Source of the DNA: Deltaproteobacteria bacterium
GTDB taxonomy: Bacteria; Myxococcota; Myxococcia; Myxococcales; Myxococcaceae
Reading direction: 5' to 3'
Length of the DNA: 5,599 nucleotides
Assembly (NCBI GenBank): GCA_016875515.1
Contig: VGRA01000208.1
Span: forward strand, 1-5,599
The position numbers and the translations under genes are program-made. Shown in pieces: positions 4,844 to 5,599 of this stretch; the stretch's first letter is position 1; each line of letters starts with the position of its first letter. Below the pieces are notes generated by a model. That model was not told where the DNA came from, ran no database searches, and saw only the letters and a list, made by a program, of their open reading frames with translations.

Positions 4844-5599
4844 CTAGGAGATGTACAGGCCGGAGTAGAACTTCTGGAAGTCCTTCATGGGGATGCGGAA
4901 GTTGCCGTCGTCCGGGCCGTTGCCGGAGGGCTCCACCTCGCCCCACGGGTTGCGCAGGTGGACGTAGCGCACGCCGTTCTCCTCGGAGGTGCCGGTGATG
5001 GAGTAGGCGTGGTTCGCGTACATGCCGGAGCCGGTGTACAGCGGCTTCTGCTCCTCGCCGTGGGTGCCGGCGGCCACCGACTTGCCGGAGGCGAGCGCGG
5101 TCTTCACCTGGTTGAAGAGGGTCTGCTCGTTGGCAGAGGGGGAGACCCAGCCGTAGCTGGCGCGGCGGCCGGTCAGCGCGGCCATCACCTCGCCGGTGGC
5201 CCCGCCGTGGCCGATGTTCTCGTAGCCGCCCTTCCACTGGGCGTAGGCCTTCTCCATGAGCGGCACCCACAGCTCCGAGCGGTCCTTGCCCTTGCCGTAG
5301 TTGAGGCCGCCCCAGCGGGTGGGCAGCTGCCCGTCCACCGTGATGTTCACCGGGGTGGCGCTGGCGCTGCCGTAGGAGGTCTGGAAGAAACGGACCGTGT
5401 AGGTGCCGTCGCCGTTGTCCTTGATGGCGTCCTGGATGGCCTTGGGGCTCTGCGCCGCCACGGAGGAGAAGGCGGCCACCAGGTAGCAGTTGCCAATCAT
5501 CCCTTGCACCACGTCGTCCTTGCTGACGCCACCCACGAACAGCTGGCCCTTCACCCACTCGTACTTGAGGTTGGTGTCGTCCTTCATGACGGCCGGGTC
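4844..5599 (-). CDS. Calpain-family (C2) cysteine protease, 5' end missing
   Basis: The visible part is the catalytic core of a papain-fold calpain-like peptidase. Numbering from the Met at 5587: the nucleophile is Cys34 in GNCYLVAAFSSVA, the His is His193 in ANHAYSITG, and the Asn is Asn213 in LRNPWGEVEPSG. The family block ELWVPLMEKAYAQWKGGYENIG (105-126), followed by GGATGEVMAALTG (128-140), lies between, and the end IPMKDFQKFYSGLYIS matches the usual close of the domain. All three triad residues are present, so activity is plausible. Calpains are typically Ca-regulated, but no separate Ca-binding domain is visible. The frame stays open from the Met at 5587 to the window edge, and no ribosome binding site precedes that Met, so the true start and any N-terminal region or signal probably lie outside. 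The gene ends convergently with the parA operon, has its own terminator-like hairpin, and shows no functional link to partitioning. Its substrate is unknown. Confidence 0.88.
   Translation of the reverse strand, partial: DPAVMKDDTNLKYEWVKGQLFVGGVSKDDVVQGMIGNCYLVAAFSSVAAQSPKAIQDAIKDNGDGTYTVRFFQTSYGSASATPVNITVDGQLPTRWGGLNYGKGKDRSELWVPLMEKAYAQWKGGYENIGHGGATGEVMAALTGRRASYGWVSPSANEQTLFNQVKTALASGKSVAAGTHGEEQKPLYTGSGMYANHAYSITGTSEENGVRYVHLRNPWGEVEPSGNGPDDGNFRIPMKDFQKFYSGLYIS

Noticed and set aside
5480..5495. Tyr instead of Trp after the catalytic Cys of the calpain
   Set aside because: Animal calpains have Cys-Trp here, but bacterial members commonly carry Cys-Tyr, so it does not mark an inactive or unusual enzyme.
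2226..5558. Open minus-strand frame of 1110 codons across the operon
   Set aside because: It is antisense to parB, the bactofilin and the lipoprotein gene and out of frame with the calpain gene. Its product is low-complexity His/Arg/Pro/Gly sequence without motifs. Long antisense frames are expected in very GC-rich coding DNA.

Overview
The window is high-GC DNA carrying a chromosome-segregation (ParABS) locus followed by a bactofilin gene. The order parA, parB, bactofilin is the one known for Myxococcus xanthus (parA, parB, bacM). Together with the GC-rich codons, GTG/ATG starts and a calpain-like protease nearby, it points to the Myxococcota, most likely a Myxococcus/Corallococcus/Archangium-type myxobacterium. 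The genus cannot be settled from the sequence alone.

Layout: (1) Positions 1-1698 contain no convincing gene. They hold the centromere: two perfect parS palindromes (213-226, 768-781), one near-perfect site (960-973), and at least three eroded copies (508-521, 611-624, 1145-1158). Several sites lie in the same position within a diverged repeat unit of about 160-190 bp, so the region looks like an old repeat array in which some parS sites have decayed. Two 9-base G runs and two perfect palindromes (1269-1280, 1299-1313) also lie here. (2) Positions 1699-4413 hold four genes on the plus strand, separated by 14, 39 and 28 bases, so probably one operon: parA (GTG start), parB, a bacM-like bactofilin, and a small putative lipoprotein of unknown function. 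(3) Positions 4414-4843 form a gene-free convergent gap with several hairpins. The best is a 13-bp stem that fits an intrinsic terminator for the minus-strand gene. (4) Positions 4844-5599 hold the 3' part of a minus-strand calpain-family (C2) cysteine protease with its Cys-His-Asn triad; its 5' end runs off the window.

How the genes fit together: ParB should load on the parS sites as a CTP-dependent sliding clamp, and the ParA ATPase should move the resulting complex across the nucleoid. Bactofilins of myxobacteria form cytoskeletal polymers, and some help position the ParABS machinery, so co-expression of the bactofilin with parAB makes functional sense. The lipoprotein may be a passenger or an envelope partner; nothing in the sequence decides this. 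The calpain gene is convergent and probably unrelated to segregation.
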